From Notamacropus eugenii (lineage: Eukaryota; Chordata; Mammalia; Diprotodontia; Macropodidae), in assembly GCF_028372415.1 (NCBI RefSeq), contig NC_092876.1:58986385-59050384 (forward strand): a stretch of 64,000 bases of DNA, written 5' to 3'. Below the pieces are notes generated by a model, which saw nothing but the letters and a program-made list of their open reading frames with translations, did not search any database and was not told where the DNA came from. A program made the position numbers and the translations under genes. Below, in pieces: positions 35,200 through 57,342 of this stretch (position 1 is its first letter; the number at the start of each line of letters is the position of its first letter).

Positions 35200-36109
35200 G
35201 TACATTTCTGAATTGCATTTCTGCTAACCTACTTTCCAGATTTCCAACAGGTTTTGTCAAATACAAAAGTTTTTATTCTAGTTTTTTGGATACTTGGGTT
35301 TAACAAATTATTAATGCTATGTTCATCTAGGTTTTATTCATGTAATCTGTTCCACTGATCAGTTTTCTATTTCTTTATAGCTAGTACTAAATAATTTTTT
35401 GATTATTGTTTTATTATGTAGTTTGTCACCTGAAAGTGCTATTTCTTTATTATACCTACTTTTAAAAAAAACTTCCTAGATATGAAAGTAAAGTAATTTT
35501 CTTCCTTTAAGTGAATTTTAGTATTATTTTTATCATTTTATAAATTAACCAATTGGTTGGGACAGCACTACATAACTACATTAACTAGATAGTATTTTCA
35601 TTTTTATTATATCGGCAAGCTGAGCCACAAACAATTAATAGTTTTCCATGTATTTAGGTCGGTATTTTTGATAACGAGTGGTGTTATATTTTAATGATTC
35701 TCTTTCTTACTTGTTAGGTGGACTTCTAAATATTTTATAAATTCTGTAACCAAATAGAATAGAATTTCTGTTTCTTTCTGATGGGTTTGGTTGATAATGT
35801 ATAGAAAATCTGATTATTTATGTAAGTTTATTTTATGTCCTGCTACTTTGTGGAAGTTATTGGTTTAGGGATTTTTTTAGTTGAATCTCTAGGATTTTTT
35901 AAGTGAAACATCATATAATAAGCAAAAATCAATAACTTTATCTCCTCCTTGCCTCTACTTTCTGTCTCAATTTATTTTCATGTATCAATGCTATACCTAG
36001 CAAATCCAGAGTTTTACCAAGTATCATTGTAACAATGGATACCTTTGCTTTATTCCTGGTTTTACTGGAAAGGATTTTAGTATTTCTACATTAATGATGA
36101 GAAGATTAA
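35200..36109 (-). mobile_element. L1 ORF2-region fragment, antisense
   Basis: Reverse of L1 ORF2: gggtttaacaaattattaat, tctttctgatgggtttggtt, ctttattcctggttttactg. It breaks off at 36109, exactly where the paralogous L1 continues for another 3.4 kb (53531 onward). Confidence 0.6.
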
Positions 36110-36513
36110 TCTGAACAGAACAGTAAATGACACAGTTCTAACAATCCATCAAAAACGCATTTATTAAGCTCCTGCTGTGTACCAGGCCTGCGATAGGTGC
36201 TGAAAGACTATTGGTTCAGTAGGAGGAGGACTTGAGTTCAAAATCTAACCTATGATGTTTATTTGGGATGATTACTTTACCTCTCCAGACCCTGTTTTTC
36301 TCATTAGAAAAGTAAGGATTGCTTCTGAGGTTGCTTCCAGCTGTAGAGATAGGACCATATGAAACTCCAAAGTGAGACAATTCTTGCCCTCAAGGAAGTT
36401 ATGCAAGTTGAGCAAAACCCTGTATGAATGTCAGCTAGGATTACTGCCATTTCTCCATAGCACTTTAAGATTTATGTGGCATCTTCCTCTAGTGAGCAAG
36501 AGAAGACCTACAG

Positions 36514-36702
36514 CAGGGGTGGAGAACCTGCAGCCTAGAGGCCACATGTGCTATCGTTTGACCAAATCCAAACTTCACAGAATAAATTCCCTTAATAAAA
36601 GGATTGGTTCTGTAATACTTGGATTTAGTGAAAAGGCCACACCCAAAGACCTAGAAGGACACATGTGTACTCAAGGATGCAGGTTCCCCACCCCTTGCCT
36701 AG
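36514..36702. mobile_element. hAT-like palindromic MITE
   Basis: About 189 bp. Left end caggggtggagaacctgcag, right end gcaggttccccaccccttg, inverted repeats that fold over a ccttaataaaaggattggtt centre. Comparison with the 57.3-kb copy gives a gcctaga-type flanking repeat, as expected for hAT insertion. Confidence 0.65.
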
Positions 36703-36978
36703 AATATCCCCATTTGACAGACGAGGACACTGATTCCCAGGGAGATGAATACACAATAACTAATTCATAGAGCACTTTAATGTGTGCCCAAGTATGCATC
36801 TGGGAGAACATTGATTAAGGTGTGAAATTCCCTGAACAAGGTCAGTTCCTTCACTACGTAGGGAAATCCTCATTCTAGTCATCATCTTAGGCACCTTCCC
36901 ACCAAGGACCCAACCCCAGGCTCCAAAAGAGTCCCACTCATAATTCCCTCCAGGCCACTCTCTTGTGCAACATTGCCT

Positions 36979-36984
36979 TTTATT
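36979..36984 (-). terminator. AKR7 copy B poly(A) signal
   Basis: AATAAA on minus in the same ggaataaaagg context as copy A, 240 bases past the stop. Confidence 0.85.
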
Positions 36985-37223
36985 CCAACAGGACAGGACA
37001 GAACTGGTCTCGGTCCTTACCCTTCTCAACAGTAAGAGCAACAGGGCAGAAGGCCAGAGGTCTCAACTCCAGGGAGGAGGCTAGCAAACCAAGGATTCAG
37101 AGAAGAGGGGCAATTTGAAAGATGGAGTTCAGGCTGCAACAGGTTAAGACAAAGGCTGGCTGATGGGGCTGAGAGCATGTGGACAGTCAGGGTCAATGAG
37201 GAGTATCTCTCCAGGGGCTGAAG

Positions 37224-46937
<9,714 letters not shown>

Positions 46938-48158
46938 CTAGAGCGGAGTGGGCGCGCTCTTTGGGAAGGTCTGCAGCGCCTCTGGAGGAGGTGGAAGTCT
47001 TCCATCTTTCCGGACAGGGCTTGCTTGCTCTCTGGACCGCGTGGTCCGGGAGTAGGCACTTGAACTGGGCGGTGCTTGTAACAGCTCCCCTCCCACCCCG
47101 GACCCTTCTCTGGTATCCCGGCATCTGGAGCTGGAAGCAGCCTTAAGGGAGCCTCTAATCCAACACCCTCCGTTTTCAGATGAGGAAACTGAGGCTCAGG
47201 GACAGAAAGGGATTGACCTGGGGTCGCCCCGATCTAGGATTCCAACTTAGGTCTTGTTTATCCGCGTCCCAGCCCGGAGTTATAGCCCCCTGAGTGGGGA
47301 TGGGCAGGGAAAGACTAAAGTTTCCTCAGTAGGTTATCATTTATCCCGCTGGAAGGGACCCAGTAATCTGGCAGGGGTGGGAGAGCAGTTCTGGGAACCC
47401 AGGAGTCCTGAGCCTCATGTCCAGTCACCCTCAATTCCACCCTTCCCTTCCATCAACCAAGTCAGGATATTAATGAGGATGCCAATAGCAATCGGTGGAA
47501 GGAAGGATGCAATGGGAAATGCAGCAAATACCTCGTATCAATCAAAAATCCGGAAAACCACACCATGAAATCTTTAAAAATTATTGTGAACTTGACCAAC
47601 ATCAACAAACATGATCATATCTACAGAAAAAGTACAGAAAAAGGGAAGTGTATGTGAAGCCACACATTTCAGTTATGTAAGGTTTATTATTTTTTTTACT
47701 ATAGAATAAATTTAACAGGATAATTCCAAACTTGTTCCGTGTATCTGTATCTCAGTTTCCATCTGCTTTCTTCTCTGTGTACTGCAAATGTTTCCTTATT
47801 TAGGGGAACCACTATTGCTCCCTTCTCCTTCACTCATAACTCAGAATCTGAACATACCCACCCAGCACTCCTTCCCCAACAATAAATATAATCAAGGCAA
47901 AAAAAGATCCGTATCTTGGCCTTGTTAGAAAATGTATTCCTCCTACACCTCTGAAATTCATCACTTCTGTATGAGAATGTGGGAGCCATGCTCTGTCATA
48001 GCACAAGCTGGAATGGTGGCTGCTCATCAACTCATTGGTCAGAGTTCTTAAGTCTTTCAAAGCTGTTTCCCTTTCAGTGTTGTCACTGTATAAATTATTT
48101 TCCTGGTTCTGCTTGCTTCAGTTTTCATCAGCTCACAGGAGCGTTCCCAGATTTCTCT

Positions 48159-48785
48159 TGTTGACCTGAAAACTTGGTTAGAGAAAAGGCAACAGGCTAA
48201 ATGCATACATTTTATGATTTAATTAATTAATTGATCAATTCCCTGTTAAAGAAAATGGTAACATAATGCATTATGGAGCCAGAAATGTTCTGGCTACCCA
48301 GTGCAGAAATCTTCTGGCTTATATACATTTTGCTGTGAGAAGGAACTCTCCTAGTTGAACAAATCATAAATTTAGTAAGACAAGACAATTAACAAAGTAA
48401 TGTTGGTCAGGCCTTGCGATTCCAGCTGGGTAAACATATGTCTCGGTGACAAGGAAGGAAATCCCACCGCTAGTGAGTGGCAGGCTTCCTGCTCTAAACA
48501 GATAACTGACATAGGAAAAGGCTAAACAAAGTTCAATAGAAATTATGACCTAAGATGTCTATATTTTATTTACCATTAATATGCCATAACATAGTATATG
48601 TCTGTAGATAATAAGATACAAAGGAAAGCCTCATTATTCAAGATATAGTGTCTTAGGTTAAAGGTCTCCTTAAGGAGTGTAGAGTCAGCCTTGGCTGGCT
48701 TTGCTGACATAGGAAGAGGCACTCTCTGAGTTTGCTTCAGAGAGAACAAAGAGATTATTTCAAAATTTTATATTAAACATTATCA
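48159..48785 (-). mobile_element. Solo LTR of an endogenous retrovirus (ERV1-like by 4-bp target repeat)
   Basis: A 627-bp fossil LTR, minus orientation, beginning TGATAATG and ending AGGTCAACA, so it has TG...CA termini. It is flanked by the exact 4-bp repeat ctct (48155-48158 and 48786-48789). A TATA box, TATATAAG, lies at 48318-48325, about 460 bases from its 5' end. No internal retroviral sequence remains. It sits inside an antisense L1. The homologous place in the first spacer (about 30993) has the uninterrupted site agatttctttgaatc, so it arrived after the duplication or was polymorphic then. A 4-bp duplication is typical of gammaretrovirus-like (class I) elements. Confidence 0.8.
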
Positions 48786-48789
48786 CTCT

Positions 48790-49420
48790 GAATCTAATCC
48801 TTTTTTCCTTAGAGCACAATACTATTCCATTACATTCATATATAATGTTATGTTCCACCAGTCCCCCAAAGGGTGTTTATTAAAAGACAAAGTTCCGTTA
48901 TAAACATTTTTCTACATATGGTCCCTTTCCTTTGGTCTTTTATCTTTTTGAGGTGCAGGGTATTCACAATTAAGCAACTTTTGGGGTATAATTCCAAACT
49001 GCTTTCCAGAATAATGGAATACATTCCCAGCTCCAATAATTGTATGTTTGTGTGTCTGTCTTCCCATACTCCCTCCAACAATTGTCCTTTTTTTTATCCC
49101 AATCTGAGAGGTGTAAGATGGTACCTCAAAGTTGTTTCAATTTGTATTTCCTTAATTATTAGTGATTTAGAGCATTTTCTTTTCATATATTTATTGATAC
49201 CTTTGATTTCTTCTTCTGAAAACTGCCTATTTATGACTGTCGGCCATTTGCCAATTGGGAAATGAGCCATCATCTTATCAATTTAGTACAATTCTCTATA
49301 TGTTTGAGAGATGAGATTTTTATCAGTAAAACTGGCTGTAATTGTCTCTCAGTTTCCTGCTTTCTTTGAATTTTGGCTTTGTTTTATAAAATCTTTGAAA
49401 TTTGATAGTATCAAAATTGT
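48790..49420 (-). mobile_element. L1 3'-region fragment
   Basis: Continuation, right of the solo LTR, of the antisense L1 that begins at about 48090: tttccttagagcacaatact, attccaaactgctttccaga, tcccaatctgagaggtgtaa. Confidence 0.6.
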
Positions 49421-49439
49421 CCTTTACATTTTATATGCT

Positions 49440-51060
49440 TTTACTTTGTTTTTATTTACTTATTTTTAGTTTTCAGCATTCATTTTTTTAAGATTGTGAG
49501 TACTAACTTTTGCCCTCCCCAGGAAGGCATGCAATCTGATGTAGCCTATATATGTACAATCATATTAAACATATTTCCACATCAGAAATGTAGTGAAACA
49601 AGGGTTAGAAGAAAAAAGAAAAAGCACAAGAGAGAAAAAACAAAAGAGAAAATAGTGTCCTTTGACCTACATTCAGACGGCATGCTTCTTTCTCTGCATG
49701 TGGATAGTGTTTGACATCATGACTGGGAACTGTCTTACATTATCATGTTGCTGAGAAGAGATAAGCCTAATAAAGTTGGTCACCACACAATGGTGTTATT
49801 ACTGTGTACAGTGTTCTCCTGGTTCTGCTCACTTCACCCAGCATCAGTTCATGTAAATCTTTACAGGTTTGCCTGAAATCCACCTGGTCATCATTTCTTA
49901 TGGAATCCATTCTATTCCATACATATGCCACAACTTCCTCAGCCATTCACCAATTTATGGACATCACCATGGTTTCCAATTCTTTGCCACCACAAAAAGA
50001 ACTACTATAAATGGTTTTGTACATATGGGACCTCTTCCTTTTTCTTTGATCTCTTTGACCTAATAGTGGTTGTTGAGGTCCAAGGTGGAGTGCAGGTAAA
50101 GTCCAGGCCAGAGTTTCTCAGAAGCCTGATCTATAATCTGTGCTCACAAATATCTGTTATGGCTCTCTATGACCTTTTGCTTTGTTGTATCCATGGGAAC
50201 CCAGAGAACGTGCAGAGTCCAAGGACTTTGAGTGAAGAGATAGGAGTTCCTGAAGATATCTACCCTGAGAATGGGATGTTTAAAAAGTAAATTAAAAGTG
50301 TTCTCATGGGAATCACCTTGCTTGCTTGCCTGCTTGTAAGGATCTATATAATCCCCTGACCTCAGTTAATAAATAGGAATTGTCCTTTCCTTTCCCTTCC
50401 TGATCCCTTGTTCTTTACTTCGTCTCCGCTTTACTGAATCAGTCGGGACGCTGGCCGTCCCCCTGCAAGTGGTATTGCTGGGTCAAAGGCAGTGCAGAGT
50501 TTTATAGTCCTTTGGACAGAGTTCCAAATTGTTTTCCAGAATAATTGGACCAGTTCATAACTCCACCTAGAGTATGTTAATGTACCTATTTTGCTACAGC
50601 TCCTTCAGCTTCTGTCATTTTCCTTTTCTCTCACATCAGCCAATCTGATGAGTGTGAGGTGATATCTCATTGTTTTCATTTGCACTTCTCTAATTTTTAA
50701 TGAATAGAGAATTTAGTTTTCATATAGTTATTGACAGCTTTGGTTTCTTCTTCTGAAAACTGTGTATTAATACCTTTTGGCTGTTTACTAATTACAGAAT
50801 GACTCATCATCTCAGTTTAGTTCACTTCTCTATACATTTGAAAAATGAGATTTCTATCAACAAAACTTACTATAATTTTTCTCTGAGTTTCTTGTTTTCC
50901 TTTTGAATTTGATTTCATTGTTTTTTTTTAAAATTTAAAACCTTTTCCATTTAATGTGATCAAAATTGTCCTTTTCATATCTCATGATTCCCTCTACACA
51001 CTGTTTGGTCAAGAACTCTTTCCCTATCCATGGTGTTATGAAAAGAATCTTCTTCCTTGT
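49440..51060 (-). mobile_element. L1 3'-region, antisense, split by a solo LTR
   Basis: Reverse L1 tail: tttagttttcagcattcatt, ccattcaccaatttatggac, agttccaaattgttttccag. Paralogue of 31960-33560. Confidence 0.6.
50071..50467 (+). mobile_element. Solo LTR of an endogenous retrovirus (class II-like by 6-bp target repeat)
   Basis: A 397-bp fossil LTR in plus orientation, TGTTGAGG at the start and CCCCTGCA at the end, flanked by the exact 6-bp repeat agtggt (50065-50070 and 50468-50473). Promoter parts are visible: TATATAAT at 50345-50352 and a poly(A) signal AATAAA at 50368-50373, then about 94 bases of R/U5. It is inserted in an L1 tail whose unbroken form, tagtagtattgct, is in the first spacer at about 32895. 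A 6-bp duplication is typical of betaretrovirus-like (class II) elements. No internal region. Perfect flanks suggest it is younger than the spacer duplication. Confidence 0.85.
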
Positions 51061-51929
51061 TTCTCTAAATTGTTGGTGACATGATATATCTATAGTGTTG
51101 TTCTAGTTTGTGTATCAAAGAAGTATTTCTACATAGAATTGGTCCCATCAAGTTCCCATCTAGATGAGGCTTGACAGAAGTATGATTCTTTTCTTCAGGT
51201 ACCGTTGGGACCTGAAGGTCTTCCCATGGTTCTCGGGACATCAGTGGTAGACTTTCTATGAAACCTGTCATAGACTCCTACTCCTAGACTCCAGATTCCC
51301 GGTGCCTTGGTCTCCTGACCTTTCCATACACAGAAGGTCAAAGCCTCTAGATTCATCTCCTTCACCTAAAATAAAATAAATACTGCAAAGCACCAAGGTC
51401 CATCTTCATGGGGACAGATGTTGGACTTTCCTCTTTAGCTTTGTCTCTTATGAGTGGTGATGAGGGACTTCACACTATGAGCAGAGGACTACCAAAAAAG
51501 GAAAGGCTGAAGCCAATTCAGGTCTTTTGAAAAATAGTTCTACAATGCTTTAAAATTTCGGAAGTACTTTGCATATACATTGTCTTCTTTGGTCCTTACA
51601 ACAACTCTGTAAAGTATATAATATTGTTATTCCCATTTTGCAGATGAGGAAACTGATATTCAGAGAATTTAGGTGACATGTTCAGTATCACACAGCTCCT
51701 GAGTGTCTGAGGCAGAAATGCTGCAAAGTATCTTCCACTATGCCACACATTACACAGGGTTAAAATATTTATCCAAGAAATGGAGAGAAGCATTCTTCCA
51801 TGACCTGGAAACTCACCTGATTTAAATCCCCAATGAAAATGTATGGATCATCTATCATCAAAGCTGGACTTGGAAAAAAAAATCCCCAGTACACCTAACG
51901 TACAATGTGAAAAAAAAAATGTAGTTTCA

Positions 51930-52305
51930 ACATTGTGCACAACAACAACCACAGTGTGTAATGACTGACTTTGATAGACTTAGCTCTTCTCAGCAGTGCA
52001 AGGACCTAAAACAATTCCAAAAGACTCATCTGCCTCCAGAAAAAGAAATCTGGAATCCGAATGCAGAACAAAGAAGACCATTTATTTATTTTTTGTTTTG
52101 TTTTGTTTTGTAACTCCCATTAGCTCTAATTCTTCCCTGCAATATGATTAATGTGACAATATGTTTAATATGTAGAGCCTATACTGAATTACATGCAGCC
52201 TTGGGGAGAAGATGGGGAGGAAAGGTGGGGATAAAAATTTAAAATTTATGGAAGCAAATATTGAAAACTAAAAATAAATAAATTAACTTGATAAAAAAGT
52301 GCAGT
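51930..52305 (+). mobile_element. L1 3' end
   Basis: Paralogue of 34395-34795 with the same gacttagctcttctcagcag and aaaacaattccaaaagactc blocks and A-rich terminus. Confidence 0.7.
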
Positions 52306-52679
52306 TTTAAGATTAAGATGAAGAATTAAAGAATGTGTCACAATTCCTGTCAACTCAGTGCTAAATCACATAAAACAAGTGTATACAGTAAAAGAGGGAC
52401 ATCATACATGAAAGTTTTCAAAATTTAAAAATCTTGAAATTTATTTTATGGCTTCAAATTTATTTTTCTTTATCTCAATTGATTTGTGCATCACTGTAAG
52501 TCCTGTACTCATTTAAAAATAATTACAGTGTGCATAGTATATTATATATATAGTATAGCAACTATATTATATAGATTAGCATTACACTATATAGCATATA
52601 TAGTATATAGTAGAATATGTAGTATTTATAGTAAAGTATAGTATAGTATATAGATCAGAAACTAAATTGCATTTCTGAC

Positions 52680-53603
52680 TTGCTTTCTGTTAACCTGCTT
52701 TCCAGTTTTCCAGCAGTTTTTGTCAAATAGCAAGTCCTTATTGCAGTCTTTTGAATACTTGGGTTTAACAAAATATTATTACTGTATTCATGTAATCTAT
52801 TCCATTGATCAGTTTTCTATTTCTTTTTAGCTAGTGTTAAATAATTTTTTAATTATTGTTTTATTATATACTTTGTTACCTGGAAGTGCTATTTTTTCAG
52901 TATGCCTACTTTTAAAAAAAACTTCCTAGATAGGAAAGTAATGTGATATTGTTCCTTTAAATGATTTTTGTTATTATTTTTGTCATTTTACGAATTAGCC
53001 AATTGATTGAGATTGCATTGCATAACTAAATTAACTAGTTTTTTTCATTTTTATTATATTGGCAAACTGAGCCACAAACAATTAATAGCTTTCCATGTAT
53101 TTCAGTCTGTATTTTTGTAACAGGTGGTTTGTTGTTATATTTTAATAATATTTTATAAGTTCTGTAACCAAATAGAATAGAATTTCTCTGTTTCTTTCTG
53201 ATGGGTTTTGTTGATAATGTATAGAAAATCTGATTATTTATGTGGGTTTGTTTTAAGTCCTACTACATTGTGGAAATTATTATTTCAGTGGATTTCTTTA
53301 GTTTAATCTGTAGCATTTTTTAAGTGAAACATCATATAATCAGCAAAAATCAATAACTTTATCTCCTCCTTGCCTCTGCTTTTTCCCTCAATTTATTTTC
53401 ATATATCATTGCTATAACTAGTTTATCTAGAATTGTACCAAATATCATGGTAACAATGGATACCTTTGCTTTATTCCTGGTTTCACTGGAAAAGATTCTA
53501 GTCTTTCTGCATTAATGATGAGCAGATTAAAACTGATCTGGTTATAAGTTATGTATTTACCCTATTTAGAAGTCATTGATTTTGTCCTGTAACTGTTAGG
53601 TAA
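52680..53603 (-). mobile_element. L1 ORF2-region fragment, antisense
   Basis: Reverse of L1 ORF2, paralogous to 35200-36109 up to 53530 and then continuing. Further antisense L1 follows at 54190-55310 and 55930-56900. Confidence 0.55.
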
Positions 53604-54078
53604 TGTTTCTTTGTCTCTGAACTTGGTTCAGAATTCAAATGGGCTGCAGTAGGGTAGGTTGGAAAAAATCCAGCTCTCCCACTCAAAGAATTTAACTGAT
53701 TTTAGAAAAGGTGTATGAACAGAAAAGGAGTTTGGACCTGATATCTTTACTTCACTCTGGTAACATTCAAGGATGTCTACTTTGGTGTGCAAAAGTCTGA
53801 GCCACTATTTCCCACCTGCACTCAGACAATGAGCACTTCTTAGTCTCATAAGAGAAGAAGAGGGGGTCGTTACTAATCCCCATTACCAAACTTCCAGCCA
53901 ATCATGTTGTTCCCTGACCTTCATCTTGTAACCAGTTATGTTGCCTTTAATCTCATGACTTCATCTACCCTGTTCTGTTCTTTGTTCTGTACTCCCCAAA
54001 ACCTGTGTAAGGGGAACTGTCCTTTTCTCAAGGTCTTTGTTGTTAATGGGGGCAATAAACTGACCCCATTTATCAACA
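53604..54078 (+). mobile_element. Candidate solo LTR
   Basis: A 475-bp block foreign to the surrounding antisense L1. It starts TGTTTC and ends CAACA, has a CCAAT-like ccaatcatg region, a uracil-rich stretch and an AATAAA at about 54052, as LTRs do. Flanks ggtaa (53599-53603) and ggtga (54079-54083) agree at 4 of 5 bases. Ends are tentative because the poly(A) signal lies very close to the right end. If real, family unknown. Confidence 0.35.
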
Positions 54079-54189
54079 GGTGACATGCCCCTAAGAACAA
54101 ATGTCATCTTGCCCAGAGATCTGCCTCAGTTTACCTTTTTGATAAATTCCAATCTCAGCACTGATAATCTGTGTATACGGAAGAGCACA

Positions 54190-55310
54190 TTTCATTTATT
54201 CCTATGCTTTTTCATTTTTTTGAACATGAAATGGTATTATTATTCTCAAAAGCAATTTCTGCATCTTTTTCATCATGTGACTTCAATTTTTTCTTTTTCA
54301 TGTGATCTGTTATGTTTTTAGTTTTCTTAGCATCAAACCGGCATAAATGCTATGAATCTAATAGGATCATGTCATATTATGTTTTTCAATATATTGTTGT
54401 ACACACAACATTTTTTTCAATACATTTGAATGAATACTTTTTAGCGACATTGGTCTATAGTCCTTTTCTTTTTCTGTTTTGTTCTGTCCCTGCTTTAGGC
54501 ATCAGACCTCCCATGGAAAGAGTTTGGTAGGGTCCTTTTTCTTTCCAGCTTTTCAGATAGTTGCTATAATATTGAAATTCACTATTCTTTTAATGTTTCA
54601 TAGAATTCACTTTTAAAACCATCTAGTCCTGGTGATCTTTCCTTTGGAAGTTACTTTTTGACTTGTTCAATTTCCTTTTTCTGAGATTGAGTTATTTCAA
54701 TTTTCTGTTTCTTAGTCTGTTAATTCAGGCATTATATCTTTTTGTAAATATTCATTCATTGCTTTTAAATTAACTGTTGACATATGACTGAGCAAAAGAA
54801 GGTCTGCAGCTCTCTTTTATTTCTCTTTTTTTCATTTTGGATACTGGTGATTTGACTTTTTTTCCTTTAGCAATCACTTATGTATATTCATTAATTTCTT
54901 CCTAAACAAGTTCCTAGTTTTATTGAACAATTCAATAGTTTTTTAAAAAGCAATTTTCTTTCTATTCAGTTTTCAGTACTTAATTGGGCTTTCCTAGGTT
55001 TTGTTGTTATTATTACATGGCCAATTTACTGATCTGTTCTTTCTTTTCTTTTCAGAAACGTTTATAGGTTTCTCCCAAATATCTTATTTGGCTGCAACTC
55101 AAAGTTGCATTATGCTTTTTCATTATTGACATTTTTTTTATAAAATTTTCTTTTTTGTCCTTTAGAATAAAATTATTTGGTCTTCATTTAAGTTTGATTT
55201 CTTTCCATGATTGATAATATCTTTTATTGTATTGTGGTCAGTAAGAGTTATAGTTAATATTTGCCCTTTGTTTGTAGGATTTTTATGCAATAGGACATTG
55301 TCAGTTTCTT
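54190..55310 (-). mobile_element. L1 ORF2-region fragment, antisense
   Basis: Reverse L1 ORF2: tttcatttattcctatgctt, aaagcaatttctgcatcttt, ccatctagtcctggtgatct, attgtattgtggtcagtaag. No open frame survives. Confidence 0.6.
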
Positions 55311-55394
55311 AAAATAATCTTTTATTTATTTTTTCCCAGTTCCATGTAAAGGCAATTTTTAGCATTCTTTTTTTTTAACTTTGAGTTTCACAGG

Positions 55395-55795
55395 ACCAGC
55401 AAAATTATGCAATGATCAACATGACAGCCTTATCTCTTCTAAGCAATACAATAGTCCAAGCCAGTACCACAGGACTTGTGACAGACAATGCCATGCATTT
55501 CCACAGAAGGGACTATGGAGTCTGAAGGTAGATGAAAGCATACTATTTTCTGTGTGTGTGAGTGTGTGTGTGTGTGTGGGGGGGGCTTTCCCTTTTATGA
55601 ATTCTTCTTTCACAAAATGAGTAATGTGGAAATATGCTTACGTGATTGTACATGTATAACTTATATCAGATTGCTTGCTGTCTTGGGAAAGGAGGGTGCA
55701 AGGGAGGGAGAAAAAATTTGGAATTCAAAATCTTATAAAAAATGAATATAGAAAACTATCTTTACATGTAATTGGAAAAAATAAAATGCTACCTA
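55395..55795 (+). mobile_element. L1 3' end, younger-looking
   Basis: Sense L1 terminus that keeps most consensus blocks: ggacttgtgacagacaatgc, cagattgcttgctgtcttgg, aaactatctttacatgtaat, ggaaaaaataaaatgc. A short (gt)n(g)n run lies inside at 55553-55587. Inserted in the opposite-strand L1. Confidence 0.7.
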
Positions 55796-55799
55796 CAAA

Positions 55800-56900
55800 A
55801 ATTTTGTGAGTTCTGAGTTTTCTCCTACTCTCTCTTCCCTCCCCTCCTCCCTGAGACAGTAAGCAATTTGACATAGGTTATACATGTAAAAACACGATCC
55901 ACTTTTGAAAGTGCTATAAACAGGTGAGAAACATACTTATTCCATTTCATTTCCAGTAAACTAATCATCCAAGAAATGTATCTAGGACATTTTGGTGTGT
56001 GACCTTGTCATTGTCATTGTCTTCCATTGTTGTGGGCTCTAGGATTTGTTTTCTGAGCCATCTGTTATTTAGGATTCATCATTGTCTACATTTGGCCTCT
56101 GTCTTTTCTGGTTCAGCTTCCTGAGTTGATTCCCATGGTTACTGCATTATGGGCTGTAAATGATGCTTTCAGTTCTACATCTAACTGAAAATTTTTCTTC
56201 CCTTTCTTGTAAAAAATGCTATGTAGCTCTCAGAATTAATGGTTCTATTTAGAAAGTGCCATGAACCTTTTAGTGATAATTTCTTCCTTTTATACAGGAT
56301 TATTCCTTTTTTAATCTTTCTTAGATTTATACAGCCCTGAGAAATGAGAAAATCTCCCACTATTACCGTTATTATTGGTGGCTTTTTAAAAATTAAACTA
56401 ATTTTTCCTTTATGAATTTAGATGCTCTATGACTTAGTGCACATAAATTTAATATCCATAGTGGTTTGATGTCTATGGTTCCTCTAAACATAATATAACA
56501 TCCATGTTTGACTTTAATGATACTGTGAAGATTTCCTTTTGCATTGTCGAATACCATAATTCCAACATGTGCCTTTAGGCTTCACTTGATATGTACTCTG
56601 TTTTGGTCCACCTTCTCTTTTGGCTTTTATGTATGTCTTTGATTTTTAGTTGTTTCTTGTAAATAACAGATTTTGGGGAGAAAGAGGTTTCTTTTATTGT
56701 CCAGTCTGTCACCCTCTTTCTTTTCATTGGAATATTCAGTCCATTCACACTTAAAGTTAGAAGGTAGGTTTATGGTTTCTTCTATTTCTGTCTTTAGAAT
56801 TGATGTTTTTTTAAGATTTGCTATTTATTCAACTTCCTCTTTAAAGTTAGTATTTGGTCCCCAGAATTAGTGGAATGCATATTCCACACTAAGAGTTCTT
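55800..56900 (-). mobile_element. L1 fragments, antisense
   Basis: 55800-55930 is a reverse L1 terminus (ctccctgagacagtaagcaa). 56330-56900 is reverse ORF2 (gagaaaatctcccactatta, ggaatattcagtccattcac). Confidence 0.5.
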
Positions 56901-57342
56901 CATAATGATGAAATCCCAGTTCTGAACAGAACAAGAACAGTGAAGGACACAGCTCTAACTGTCTATCAAAAAGCATTTATTAAGCTCCTGCTGTGCACCA
57001 GGCCTGTGACAGGTGCTGAGAGAGTATTGGTTCAGTAGGAGGAGGACCTGAGTTCAAAATCTCCCCTATGATGTTTATTTGGGATGATTACTTTACCTCT
57101 CCAGACCCTAATTTCCTCATTATAAAAGTAAGGAGTGAACAAGAGATGCTTCTGAGGTCCCTGTCAGCTGTACAGATAGGATCCTGTGAAACCCCAAAGT
57201 GAGACAGTTCTTGCCCTCAAGGAAGTTATGCAAGTTGAGCAAAGCCCTGTATGAATGTCAGCTAGGATAACTGCCATTTCTCTGTAGTGCTTTAAGATTT
57301 ATATGGTATCTTCCACTTCTGAGCAAGAGAAGGCCTAGAGCA

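Larger units (their letters stand above)
29830..36960. repeat. Segmental duplication, spacer between copies A and B
   Basis: Homologous, in the same order and orientation, to 46920-57790. Anchors include aataccregion blocks gcaaatacctcgtatcaatc (30378 and 47525), aagttcccatctaaatgagg (33624; tagatgagg at 51150) and the hAT element at 36514 and 57345. It is mostly L1 and SINE sequence plus an unassigned stretch at 33600-34020 that is conserved in both spacers. Confidence 0.9.
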
